Positions 40,701 through 47,942 of a stretch of 64,000 nucleotides of DNA are shown piece after piece. The position numbers were made by a program, and so were the translations under genes. The stretch covers positions 3,187,501-3,251,500 of the forward strand of contig NZ_CP130831.1 in NCBI RefSeq assembly GCF_030549525.1, read 5' to 3'. How positions within the stretch are numbered: the stretch's first letter is position 1; every line of letters begins with the position of its first letter. The stretch is from Stenotrophomonas sp. 704A1 (lineage in GTDB: Bacteria; Pseudomonadota; Gammaproteobacteria; Xanthomonadales; Xanthomonadaceae). The notes beneath the pieces are model-generated. The model did not search any database. It saw only the letters and a program-made list of their open reading frames with translations, and was not told where the DNA came from.

Positions 40701-43145
40701 GAAGAAGGCGTTCAGCTCGTCGGCGCTGCCGAACCGTTCGGTGCGCTTGCCCAGCCCATCCAGAATGCGGTTGGCGGCGTCGAGCACCGAGCGCGCCTTG
40801 CGCTGGCGCTCATCCAGCAGGGCCTGCTTGTGGGTATCGAACGCTTCGACCAGTTCTTCGCGTTTGCTCAGGATGTCGCCAAGGAACTGCTCATGCTCGC
40901 CGAACTGGCTCTCCAGCTCCTCCAGCTGCACCAGCAGGCGCGACAACTGCTCGTCGGCGCGCTCCGGGTCGCTGGCCATCGCCAGTGCGCTGGTGATCGA
41001 CTGCGAGAACAGCGCGAACTGCGCTGCGAACTGGGCCACGGCTTCGGCCGAGCCCAGTGTCCGCCGGCGCTGCTCGGCCCGGGCGCGGACCTGGTTCAGG
41101 CGGCCGTACAACAGTGAGATCGCCTCGACCACGCGGGTACGCGCGGTGGCGTCATCCACCTTCAGGCCCGCCATCAGTTCGGACAGCATGTCCAGGTCGG
41201 TGGCCATGCCGCGCAGGCCCTGCAGCTGCTCATCCAGCTGGCGTGCGCTCTGCGCCTGCTGCGCAGCCTCGTCCAGTGCCTGCAGGCGCGCGGTCAGCGG
41301 CGCCAGTGCCGCATCACCGGCCAGGAAGCTGCCGGTGGCGGCGCCCACCTGATCATGCGCCGCCACCAGCTCGGCAGCCATCACGTCGATGCGGTCGTTG
41401 TCGATGTAGCGCAGCTCGCGCAGGGTCAGCAGGCGGCCACGCAGCGCGGTGATCGCATTGAGCGCCTCGACGAAGGACTGGACATCGCTCCAGTTCTCCG
41501 GCTGCAACCGCCCCCGCAGTGCCTTGTAGGTGGCCTCGGCCTCGGCCATCGCCTGCGCGGACTGCTGGCGGATCGACTGCACCTTCTCGTACTCGTCCAG
41601 TACCGCCTCGCCGGTGGCGCTGATCTGTCGCAGCAGTGCCTCGGCGCCGTCGCAGGCGTCGTCCCCCAGCCAGTGATGGCTGTCGAACAGTCGCCGCGTG
41701 TCGGCCACCAGGCGCTGGTAGCGTTGCGCCGACACGTCCTGGCCATCGATCGCGCGCGCCAGGTTGAACAGGTTGGAAATGCCGCGCACCAGTTCGGCAT
41801 TGCCGATGCGCCCCATGAAGGTGTTGCCCGGTGGCCGGCTGGCGGCGAACTCGTCGCTGCTGAACGGGGTCTGCCAGACCTGCATCGGATGGATGCGGGT
41901 CGGCTCGCTGCCTTCGGCATGGAACAGCACCATGCGTCCATCCTGCAGGAACGCGTAGCCGTGACCGAACACCGGGTTCTGCAGCACGCGCTGGATGGTG
42001 TTGTAGACGAACAACGCCGAGCGCCCGCCTTCGCGCTCGTAGAAGATGTACAGCACGTCCTCGCCATTGGGCGAGCGCAGGCTGCGCTTGAACTGCATGC
42101 CGTCCATCGAGGCGTCGAACGCCTTGTGCTCGCCCCCCTGCAGGTAGTAACCGCCGGGGAAGATGATGCCGTGATCTTCGGGCAGCTGCACGCAGGCCTG
42201 CACGATCGCATCGTTGCGCACGATGTCGCCGCTGAGCGTGTTGTAGATCAGCCCGCGCCAGACCGTCTCGCGGTACGGCAGCACCTTCAGCAGCACCAGC
42301 GAGCCGACCCGGGCGAATTCGAACTGGGCATCATCCAGCGACTGGGTGCTGTCTTCCACCGGTTCGCTGTAGATGCCCTGCCCCGTCTCGGTGTTGTTCT
42401 CGACCTTGATGGTCAGGTCGCCGCCGGTGGTTTCAACGAACAGGGTGTCGAGGATGTTGAGATGCGAATGACGACCGTTGACGGCGAGGTCGCGGGTGGC
42501 TCGGGTCCACTCGAAATCGAACGGCGGCGGCAGAGCGATGTCACGCTCGCCGCGCGCATCGAGATAGGTCAGCTCGCCATCAGCCGACACTGCCCAGCGG
42601 AACACGCGGACATCGCTGCTGCGCTCGCCGATCTGGAACGAGGCCAGCAGCTTGTCCCCGACCACGATCAGCTGCAGCAGGCGCGCGTGCTTGTAGTAGG
42701 CATACAGCTCGTTGAAGTCGTGCACGAAACCGGGCTGGTCAAGGAAACTGCCCTTCAGCTCCAGCGCGGCAACGTCGTAGCCGTCGCCGCCCTGCACCAG
42801 CCGGTACAGGCCGAACACGTCCTCGATGCGGGTCTGGGTTTTGAGCCCGATGAACACGTTGTAGCCGAACAGCAGACGGTCCGGGCCGACCTGCACGATA
42901 TCGCGGCCGACACAGTTGTTCTCGCTGCGGATGCGGAAGCGTCCGGCCACCTCCAGGCGGCTGTCGCCGAACTCGGCCAGGCGTTGGCGGTTGAGCTGCT
43001 CGGCCAGGGCCTGCAGGCGCTGGCCCTGCTCGCCAAGGCGGCGGCGCAGCACCTCATAGGCGCCGCCCTGTGCGACGGCCTGGTCGACGCCAGCGGCGGT
43101 GCCCTCCGGCACGGTGGATTCGGGGGACGATCGGATTTCGGACAT
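37779..43145 (-). CDS. Giant AAA+ ATPase with N-terminal DUF3686-type region ('DNA repair ATPase')
   Basis: 1788 residues. Residues about 60-450 form a beta-rich region with repeated strand-turn units (VRVFRWAVSADGELTYLDA; DVLYIFYEREGGRSALFVYNT) that look propeller-like, the part called DUF3686 in databases. About 480-860 is long helical/coiled coil. About 870-1250 is a mixed helical region. The AAA+ core has Walker A PPGYGKTT (about 1302-1310), Walker B MLYVDDIQH (about 1365-1373) and sensor VVMAGNP (about 1415). The C-terminal 200 residues are Ala/Gln-rich. Database names mention DNA repair, but I see no nuclease or DNA-binding motif. It follows flotillin by 82 bases. Confidence 0.82.
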   Translation of the reverse strand: MSEIRSSPESTVPEGTAAGVDQAVAQGGAYEVLRRRLGEQGQRLQALAEQLNRQRLAEFGDSRLEVAGRFRIRSENNCVGRDIVQVGPDRLLFGYNVFIGLKTQTRIEDVFGLYRLVQGGDGYDVAALELKGSFLDQPGFVHDFNELYAYYKHARLLQLIVVGDKLLASFQIGERSSDVRVFRWAVSADGELTYLDARGERDIALPPPFDFEWTRATRDLAVNGRHSHLNILDTLFVETTGGDLTIKVENNTETGQGIYSEPVEDSTQSLDDAQFEFARVGSLVLLKVLPYRETVWRGLIYNTLSGDIVRNDAIVQACVQLPEDHGIIFPGGYYLQGGEHKAFDASMDGMQFKRSLRSPNGEDVLYIFYEREGGRSALFVYNTIQRVLQNPVFGHGYAFLQDGRMVLFHAEGSEPTRIHPMQVWQTPFSSDEFAASRPPGNTFMGRIGNAELVRGISNLFNLARAIDGQDVSAQRYQRLVADTRRLFDSHHWLGDDACDGAEALLRQISATGEAVLDEYEKVQSIRQQSAQAMAEAEATYKALRGRLQPENWSDVQSFVEALNAITALRGRLLTLRELRYIDNDRIDVMAAELVAAHDQVGAATGSFLAGDAALAPLTARLQALDEAAQQAQSARQLDEQLQGLRGMATDLDMLSELMAGLKVDDATARTRVVEAISLLYGRLNQVRARAEQRRRTLGSAEAVAQFAAQFALFSQSITSALAMASDPERADEQLSRLLVQLEELESQFGEHEQFLGDILSKREELVEAFDTHKQALLDERQRKARSVLDAANRILDGLGKRTERFGSADELNAFFAGDALILKLRELAERLRGLRDNVKADDIEARLKGVRDQAVRQLRDRSDLYEAGGNVVRLGPRHRFSVNTQALDLTLLPRGDTLAIHLTGTDFLETLHDPELEALKPFWPVTLDSESETLYRGEYLAGCLLRAAEEGREGLDLPQLLHDAAEPDALDQRVRAFAAPRYREGYERGIHDHDAALILRALLPLQQAAGPLRHAPRVRALAQLFWAARQRDDAVAQWPSRQAGADTIARLFGSDEGRQALRVEMAKALHDYAQAQALPCDADLAGDAAAYLADELRNGEPVFSISRHAQALLDALSSQLEQAGQRDAFERALQRSQDPLATRWALAGQWLRALAGLPAHAAHAGYVDEAAALLLVHRQLRTRASEATLRAEVKGLLGEHPRIHGGTLVLTLDDFQSRLQQHLQHFVPAFHAYQAVRQGIIGREREALRLSEFKARPLSSFVRNRLINEVYLGVIGDNLAKQMGTVGENKRSDLMGLLMMISPPGYGKTTLMEYVAHRLGLVFMKINGPALGHEVRSLDPAQAPDATSRQELEKLNLALEMGNNTMLYVDDIQHTHPEFLQKFISLCDGTRRIEGVWRGRTRTYDMRGKKFCVVMAGNPYTESGEVFRIPDMLANRADIYNLGDVLGGMEAAFTLSYIENSLTSNPVLAPLATRDMADLYLLVDRAMGKDVSSNGLSHAYSGAEINEITATLQRMLQVRDVVYRVNQQYIASAAQDDRYRTEPPFRLQGSYRNMNKLAEKISPVMNEDELQQLISDHYLGEAQLLTTGAEENLLKLAELRGVLDQTRAQRWAQIKRDFLRNKAMGAGDADVGGRVVAQLADIASALQLPAPAPTVVAAPDPAPWPALLAALQRLAEAGSTQQTVAAAPAAMPLAADLQAGLAPLLQLLVASQEQQVQLSQTLAAFAGWARQQVGTELAGADARRRPRVRRAATPEERALDEALMRHFYGESLPAEAGGDDSPRPPPLP

Positions 43146-43227
43146 CGGCAGGGTTCCGGCTCACGGACGGCCGGCCGACGGTGCGGCCGGCACGGACGGG
43201 CGATGGCCGCAGCCATCGCCGGGTGGA

Positions 43228-45246
43228 TCAGCGGGCGGTTTCGACCACGGCGGTGGTCACGACCGGTACCGTCTCCACCTCCTCGGTGATCTGCCGCGGT
43301 GCGGCCTCGGTGGCGTTGACACCGAGATAGCGCTGCATCAGTTCCTGCACGATCGGGCTCTTGCCGGCGAAGCCTTCGATCGACTTGCCCAGCGAGACCG
43401 CCTTGATCAGGTTCTCGAACATGCCACCGTCGCCGCCGACCAGGTCGATATCGGCGTTGCGCAGTGCGCTGGCGATGACGCCGGCGTTCTCGCGGGACAC
43501 TTCCTTGCCGGCCTCGATCGAGGCCAGCGCCTGCTTCAGGCTGTTGTCCAGCATCATGCGGAACTCTTCGTGGCCGCGCGCCTGATCGCTCAGCGAAGCG
43601 ATGGCTTCGAACTTGCGGACCAGGCCTTCGGCTTCCGCCAGCAGCTTCTTCTGCACCACGCCGGCTTCGGCGTTGCCCAGCGACTCGGTGGCGGTGGCAC
43701 GCGCCAGCCCCATCTTCTCTTCGCCCTGGGCCTGCGCCTGCAGGGTCTGCGCCAGCACCTGTGCTTCGTTGCTGCCCTGCTTCAGTGCGGCCTCGGCCTT
43801 GGCTTCGATCACCCGAGCCTCGGCGATGCCCACCTTTTCGATGGCCAGCGCCGACGCCTCGCGCACCTGCGCTTCGGCCAGGCCCGGCGCGGCCTGCTCG
43901 GCGCGCAATGCATCGGCCAGCAGGCGCTTGGCTTCGGCCTGCTTGCCGGCCGCCTCGTGCTCGGCCTGTGCCAGCGTGGTCAGTTCCACCGCACGATGCC
44001 GGGATGCGGTCTCGCGCGCCTGTGCTTCCTTCACTTCGCGCACCAGCGATTCCTGTGCCTTGGCCTCGGCTTCCAGGATCAGCACCTGCTTCTGGCGATC
44101 GGCCTCGGAGACTTCACGCACTTCCTTGATCCGCTCTTCTTCCTGGGCCACGGTCTTGTCGATGGAAATGCGTTCGCGGGTGATGTTGGCCACATCCATC
44201 TTGCCCTGCTCGACCACCTTGTCACGCTCCACGCCCTGCAGCTGCACCTCGCGGTCGGTGGTGACCTGCTCCAGCTGGCGTGCGCGCTCCACGCGCTCGG
44301 CTTCGATGGCCACCGCACGCTGGCGGTTCTGCTCGGCCACTTCCACTTCGCGCAGGCGGTTCTGATCGCGGATCTCGATCAGCTGCTGGGCCTCGATGCG
44401 CGCGTTCTCCGAGAGCTGGCGCTGCTCTTCCTGGACCTTGGCGGTCTCGGCTTCCTCGCGCGCGCGGATGGTCTCGATCTCGCGCTTCTGGCGTGCTTCC
44501 GCCTCGGCCTGCTGACGCTCCAGCGCCAGCAGCGCCTCGCGGGCCTCCACGTTCTTCTTGGTGATGGCGAGCTTTTCGTTCTGCTCCAGCTCGTTGGTGA
44601 CCACGTTCTGCGCGGCGGTCAGCTCGGTGATCTTGCGGATGCCCTGTGCGTCGAGGATGTTGAACTGGTCCAGCAGCGCCTTCGGTGTCTGCTCCAGGTA
44701 ATCGATGGCCACGTCTTCCAGCACGTAGCCGTTGAGGTCATTGCCGATCACCGCGATGATCTCGTCGCGGAACTCCTGGCGCTTCTCGAACAGCTCGGTG
44801 AAGTCGAACTTCTTGCCGACCGTCTTCAGCGCTTCGGAGAACTTGGCGTTGAACAGCTCATCGACGGCGTGCTTGTCGGAGGCGCGGTCAGCACCGATCG
44901 CCTTGGCCACGCGCAGCACATCGGCCTGGGTCTCATTGACGCGCAGGTAGAACGCCACCGCGATATCGGCGCGCATGTTGTCCCGGCAGATCAGGCCTTC
45001 CTTGCCGCGGCGGTCGATCTGCAGGGTGATCAGGCTGATGCGCATCAGTTCGGCGCGGTACAGCACCGGAATGATGAGCGCGCCGGTGAAGTGCACCTTC
45101 GGAGTCGAGCTCATGTCGTTGACGATCAGCGCCACGCCCTGGTCGACCTTGCGGTAGAACGCCTTGAACAGGCCGGCTATGCCCAGCAGCAGGACCAGGA
45201 AGCCGCCCACCATGATCAGGAAGGGGATCGCGGAAGCCAGTGTCAT
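43228..45246 (-). CDS. Flotillin family protein (YqiK-like)
   Basis: 672 residues: one N-terminal membrane anchor (IPFLIMVGGFLVLLLGIAGL), an SPFH/band-7 domain (about 30-220; RISLITLQIDRRGKEGLICRDN), and a very long charged coiled coil (about 220-540) rich in Glu/Ala/Arg heptads. A flotillin C-terminal domain follows. Flotillins form ring- or cage-like membrane scaffolds. It overlaps the YqiJ-like gene by 4 bases, the usual NfeD/YqiJ-flotillin pairing. It is longer than E. coli YqiK (553). Not HflK/HflC: no neighbouring protease, and the coiled coil is too long. Confidence 0.9.
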   Translation of the reverse strand: MTLASAIPFLIMVGGFLVLLLGIAGLFKAFYRKVDQGVALIVNDMSSTPKVHFTGALIIPVLYRAELMRISLITLQIDRRGKEGLICRDNMRADIAVAFYLRVNETQADVLRVAKAIGADRASDKHAVDELFNAKFSEALKTVGKKFDFTELFEKRQEFRDEIIAVIGNDLNGYVLEDVAIDYLEQTPKALLDQFNILDAQGIRKITELTAAQNVVTNELEQNEKLAITKKNVEAREALLALERQQAEAEARQKREIETIRAREEAETAKVQEEQRQLSENARIEAQQLIEIRDQNRLREVEVAEQNRQRAVAIEAERVERARQLEQVTTDREVQLQGVERDKVVEQGKMDVANITRERISIDKTVAQEEERIKEVREVSEADRQKQVLILEAEAKAQESLVREVKEAQARETASRHRAVELTTLAQAEHEAAGKQAEAKRLLADALRAEQAAPGLAEAQVREASALAIEKVGIAEARVIEAKAEAALKQGSNEAQVLAQTLQAQAQGEEKMGLARATATESLGNAEAGVVQKKLLAEAEGLVRKFEAIASLSDQARGHEEFRMMLDNSLKQALASIEAGKEVSRENAGVIASALRNADIDLVGGDGGMFENLIKAVSLGKSIEGFAGKSPIVQELMQRYLGVNATEAAPRQITEEVETVPVVTTAVVETAR

Positions 45247-45917
45247 TGATGATTCTCCTTGTTGCCCGGAAGCAGGTTGTCCTGGAAGTCGAGGGCGACC
45301 GCATCGGCGCGGACCACCCGGTAGTAGTGCTGGGCGGCCACGTGCTCGACCAGCACGATGCGCTCGCCACGCTGCAGTTCGATGTCGCTGCGGATCTGCA
45401 GGACCAGCCCGGCGCCGCCGTCATCGACGCTGGCGTGGCCGCTGCGTGCATCCACCCTGGGCGAGGCGACCACACCCACGCGCCCCAGCAGGGAGGCCTG
45501 TGCGACCGGTTGCAGGCGCAGCAGGAAACGGCGGATGGGCCGCAGCAGCAGCGCGGTGATCGGCACCGCCGGCAGCGGCGCGAGTACCGCCACGAGCGTA
45601 CCGAGGCCCCAGCGCAGCAGGTCCGGCAGCGGCAGCAGTACAAACAGGTGGACGAAGTAGGTCAAGGTCCAGCCGAAGAAGGCCAGCAGGGTGACCACGA
45701 CCATGACCGGCACGCCGCCGAGGCCGAAGCGCTGCAGCAGGGCCGCGAGGCCGCTGAGATCGGCGCCACCGTCGAGCGCACCGTCGGCGCCCAGATCGCC
45801 GAACCCGTCGCCGACCAAGCCAGAAGCGGCAAGCCCCCAATAGACCAGCGACACCGCCAGCAGGACGCTGTACGGCAGGGTCGGGTAGCCAAATACGACG
45901 GTGAGGAACTCCTGCAT
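45243..45917 (-). CDS. YqiJ/NfeD-like membrane protein with OB-fold domain
   Basis: 224 residues. Three membrane segments (PTLPYSVLLAVSLVYWGLAAS, PVMVVVTLLAFFGWTLTYFV, LGTLVAVLAPLPAVPITALLL) are followed by a soluble beta-rich OB-like domain (ASLLGRVGVVAS... ERIVLVEHVAAQHYYRVVRAD). This is the NfeD/YqiJ partner of the downstream flotillin. The start at 45917 (MQEFLTVVF) is preferred because AGGAAGG lies 7 bases upstream; an ATG at 45938 lacks one. It is the first gene of the five-gene module. Confidence 0.85.
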   Translation of the reverse strand: MQEFLTVVFGYPTLPYSVLLAVSLVYWGLAASGLVGDGFGDLGADGALDGGADLSGLAALLQRFGLGGVPVMVVVTLLAFFGWTLTYFVHLFVLLPLPDLLRWGLGTLVAVLAPLPAVPITALLLRPIRRFLLRLQPVAQASLLGRVGVVASPRVDARSGHASVDDGGAGLVLQIRSDIELQRGERIVLVEHVAAQHYYRVVRADAVALDFQDNLLPGNKENHQ

Positions 45918-46022
45918 CGTTTTGCCTTCCTGGGCCATGGGCGCGTGACGCCCCGTTCGGAATCCGCCGGACGCGGTTCCGTCGATCCCGCCACGGCCCT
46001 CATGGCCATGGCTTCGCCCTTC

Positions 46023-46061
46023 ATCCTATGTGAAGAGGGCGTACAGGGACAAATGTGAAGA
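46023..46061 (-). promoter_or_regulatory. Candidate promoter and direct repeats upstream of the flotillin-AAA-TelA module
   Basis: Minus strand TTGTCC (46047-46052), an 18-base spacer, TAGGAT (46023-46028). Two copies of TCTTCACAT (46053-46061 and 46028-46036), 25 bases apart, flank the -35 and overlap the -10, which suggests a regulator site. It lies in the 188-base gap between trpF and the YqiJ-like gene; the rest of the gap shows nothing else. Confidence 0.5.
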
Positions 46062-46105
46062 CGCGTGCCGCCCGCAGGCGACGGCGCGCGTGGGGTCGCG
46101 CCCGG

Positions 46106-46762
46106 TCACTCCAGCACGGTGCAGTCGGCGCTGCGCACCTCTTCGACGAACGTGCGCATCTTGTAGCCGTCCTTGATGCCCGGCTCGACCTCGATGCCAC
46201 TGGACACGTCCACGCCCCACGGCAGGGTGGCAAGGATGGCGTCCTTCACGTTTTCCGGGTTCAGCCCGCCGGCCAGCAGGAACGGACGGTGCAGGCCGGT
46301 AGGAATGCGCGCCCAGTCGAAGGCCACGCCGGTGCCGCCACCGCCCCCCGGGGCGTGGCTGTCGAACAGGAAACCGGCCGCGCTGGGGTAGCGCAGCTGC
46401 AGGGTGCGCGCATTGACGTCCTCGCGACCGCCCATGGCGATCGCCTTCAGGTACGGCATGTTGAAGCTGCGGCAGAAGCTCTCGTCTTCCTCGCCGTGGA
46501 ACTGCAGCAGGGTCGGGCGTACGGTGCGCAGCACTTCGCGCACTTCCTCCTTGCTGTTGTTGCGGAACAGCGCCACCACGTCGACCATCGGCGCGATCGC
46601 CTGGCGCATCGCACGCGCTTCGGCCGGAGCCACCCGCCGGCTGCTTTCGCGGGCGAAGATGAAACCCACCGCATCCACGCCCAGCTCGCCGGCCAGGCGC
46701 ACATCGCCGGCGCGGGTCATGCCACAGAACTTGATGCGCGTACGGTAGTAGGAGCGGCTCAT
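46106..46762 (-). CDS. trpF: Phosphoribosylanthranilate isomerase
   Basis: 218-residue TIM barrel for the third step of tryptophan synthesis. The catalytic Cys13 (RIKFCGMT) and Asp134 ([11 protein letters not shown]) are present, as are [11 protein letters not shown] and the phosphate loop VDVSSGIE. The ATG overlaps the truA stop by 4 bases. In relatives trpF is followed directly by trpB; here a five-gene module and trpI separate them. Confidence 0.97.
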   Translation of the reverse strand: MSRSYYRTRIKFCGMTRAGDVRLAGELGVDAVGFIFARESSRRVAPAEARAMRQAIAPMVDVVALFRNNSKEEVREVLRTVRPTLLQFHGEEDESFCRSFNMPYLKAIAMGGREDVNARTLQLRYPSAAGFLFDSHAPGGGGGTGVAFDWARIPTGLHRPFLLAGGLNPENVKDAILATLPWGVDVSSGIEVEPGIKDGYKMRTFVEEVRSADCTVLE

Positions 46763-47529
46763 AGCGTTACCTCGGCGGGCAGATGCCAGTTGTCGGGGTA
46801 CAGCGGCCCCAGGAACACCAGCCCCTGCGGAGGTGCGGTGGGACCGGCCACGGTGCGGTCGCGTCCGGCAAGCAGTTCGGCGATCCACTCCACCGGCTGT
46901 TCGCCGCTACCGACCAGTATCAATGATCCGACGATATTGCGGACCATGTGATGAAGGAATGCATTGCCCCGCACGGCAACCTCGATCACTTCATCGTGGC
47001 GGCTGACCTGCAGCGACTGCAGTTCACGCCGGGCATGCAGGGCCTGGCACTGTACCGAGCGGAACGCACTGAAGTCGTTCTCGCCCAGCAGCGCCTGCCC
47101 GGCCAGGTGCATGCGCGCAGCGTCAAGCGGCCGGCGCTCCCAGCTCAGGGTCTGCCGCCCCAGCGCCGGCCGCACCTCGCGGTTGAGCAGGCGGTAGCGG
47201 TAGCGGCGGGCACGCGCGGAAAAACGGGCGTGGAAATCCTCGGCCACCGGCACGCACCAGCGCACCGCGATGGACCGCGGCAGGCGGGTGGTGGTGCCGA
47301 GCATCCAGGCGCGCGGGTCGCGCACCACGTCGGTGTCGAAGTGCACGACCTGGCACTGGCCATGCACGCCGGCATCGGTGCGGCCGGCACAGACCACCTG
47401 CAGAGGCGTGTCGGCCACCGATGACAGGGCCTGTTCCAGGCTGGCCTGGACACTGGGACCGCCCTCGCCCAGGTTCTGCCATCCCCTGTAATCGCTGCCG
47501 TCATACTCGACGCCAAGCGCGTAACGCAT
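46759..47529 (-). CDS. truA: tRNA pseudouridine(38-40) synthase
   Basis: 256-residue TruA modifying the anticodon stem-loop. The catalytic Asp52 is in [11 protein letters not shown]. The [10 protein letters not shown] start and the C-terminal [13 protein letters not shown] and [13 protein letters not shown] segments are intact. It follows the VOC-family gene by 31 bases and overlaps trpF. Confidence 0.97.
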   Translation of the reverse strand: MRYALGVEYDGSDYRGWQNLGEGGPSVQASLEQALSSVADTPLQVVCAGRTDAGVHGQCQVVHFDTDVVRDPRAWMLGTTTRLPRSIAVRWCVPVAEDFHARFSARARRYRYRLLNREVRPALGRQTLSWERRPLDAARMHLAGQALLGENDFSAFRSVQCQALHARRELQSLQVSRHDEVIEVAVRGNAFLHHMVRNIVGSLILVGSGEQPVEWIAELLAGRDRTVAGPTAPPQGLVFLGPLYPDNWHLPAEVTL

Positions 47530-47560
47530 GTGCTACCTCGATGTTGCGGATGGGCGGCGC

Positions 47561-47920
47561 TCAGGCCGGGTCGCGCTCGGACCAGACGGCCAGTTCGTTG
47601 CCGCCGGGTTCGACGAACTGGAACCGGCTGCCTCCGGGGAAAGAAAACACACCGCGCACGATCCCGCCACCGGCCGCCTGCACCGCCGCCTGCATGGGCG
47701 CCAGCTGCTCGGCATACAGCACCAGCAGCGCCGCGCCTTCGCTGGCGCGCTGCGGCTGGCCACGGAAGAAGCCGCCCTGCAGGCGACCATCATCGAAGGC
47801 CGTATAGTCGGCGCCGTAATCGACAAACGACCAGCCGAACACCTGCTCGAAGAAGGCGCGGCTCGCGGCCGGATCGCGCGAGGCGAATTCAACGTAGTCG
47901 ATGCGGCGTTCGCGGGTCAT
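47561..47920 (-). CDS. VOC/glyoxalase-superfamily protein
   Basis: 119 residues: two beta-alpha-beta-beta-beta modules (IDYVEFASRDPAASRAFFEQVFGW; ALLVLYAEQLAPMQAAVQAAGG) ending FQFVEPGGNELAVW, typical of small VOC proteins. The metal-ligand pattern is incomplete compared with glyoxalase I, so the reaction is unknown. It sits between fimV (22 bases upstream) and truA, so it is probably carried along on the fimV-truA-trpF transcript. Confidence 0.85.
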   Translation of the reverse strand: MTRERRIDYVEFASRDPAASRAFFEQVFGWSFVDYGADYTAFDDGRLQGGFFRGQPQRASEGAALLVLYAEQLAPMQAAVQAAGGGIVRGVFSFPGGSRFQFVEPGGNELAVWSERDPA

Positions 47921-47942
47921 GCCGGGTCCTTGTGGTGGGTCA

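Noticed and set aside
43228..45246. HflK/HflC or stomatin-protease system
   Set aside because: The band-7 protein has a flotillin-length coiled coil and a YqiJ-type partner rather than a second Hfl subunit or an NfeD-type serine protease domain.
35925..45917. Recently acquired genomic island
   Set aside because: No integrase, transposase, attachment repeats or flanking tRNA are seen, and codon use resembles the surrounding core genes. An old or lineage-specific insertion fits better.
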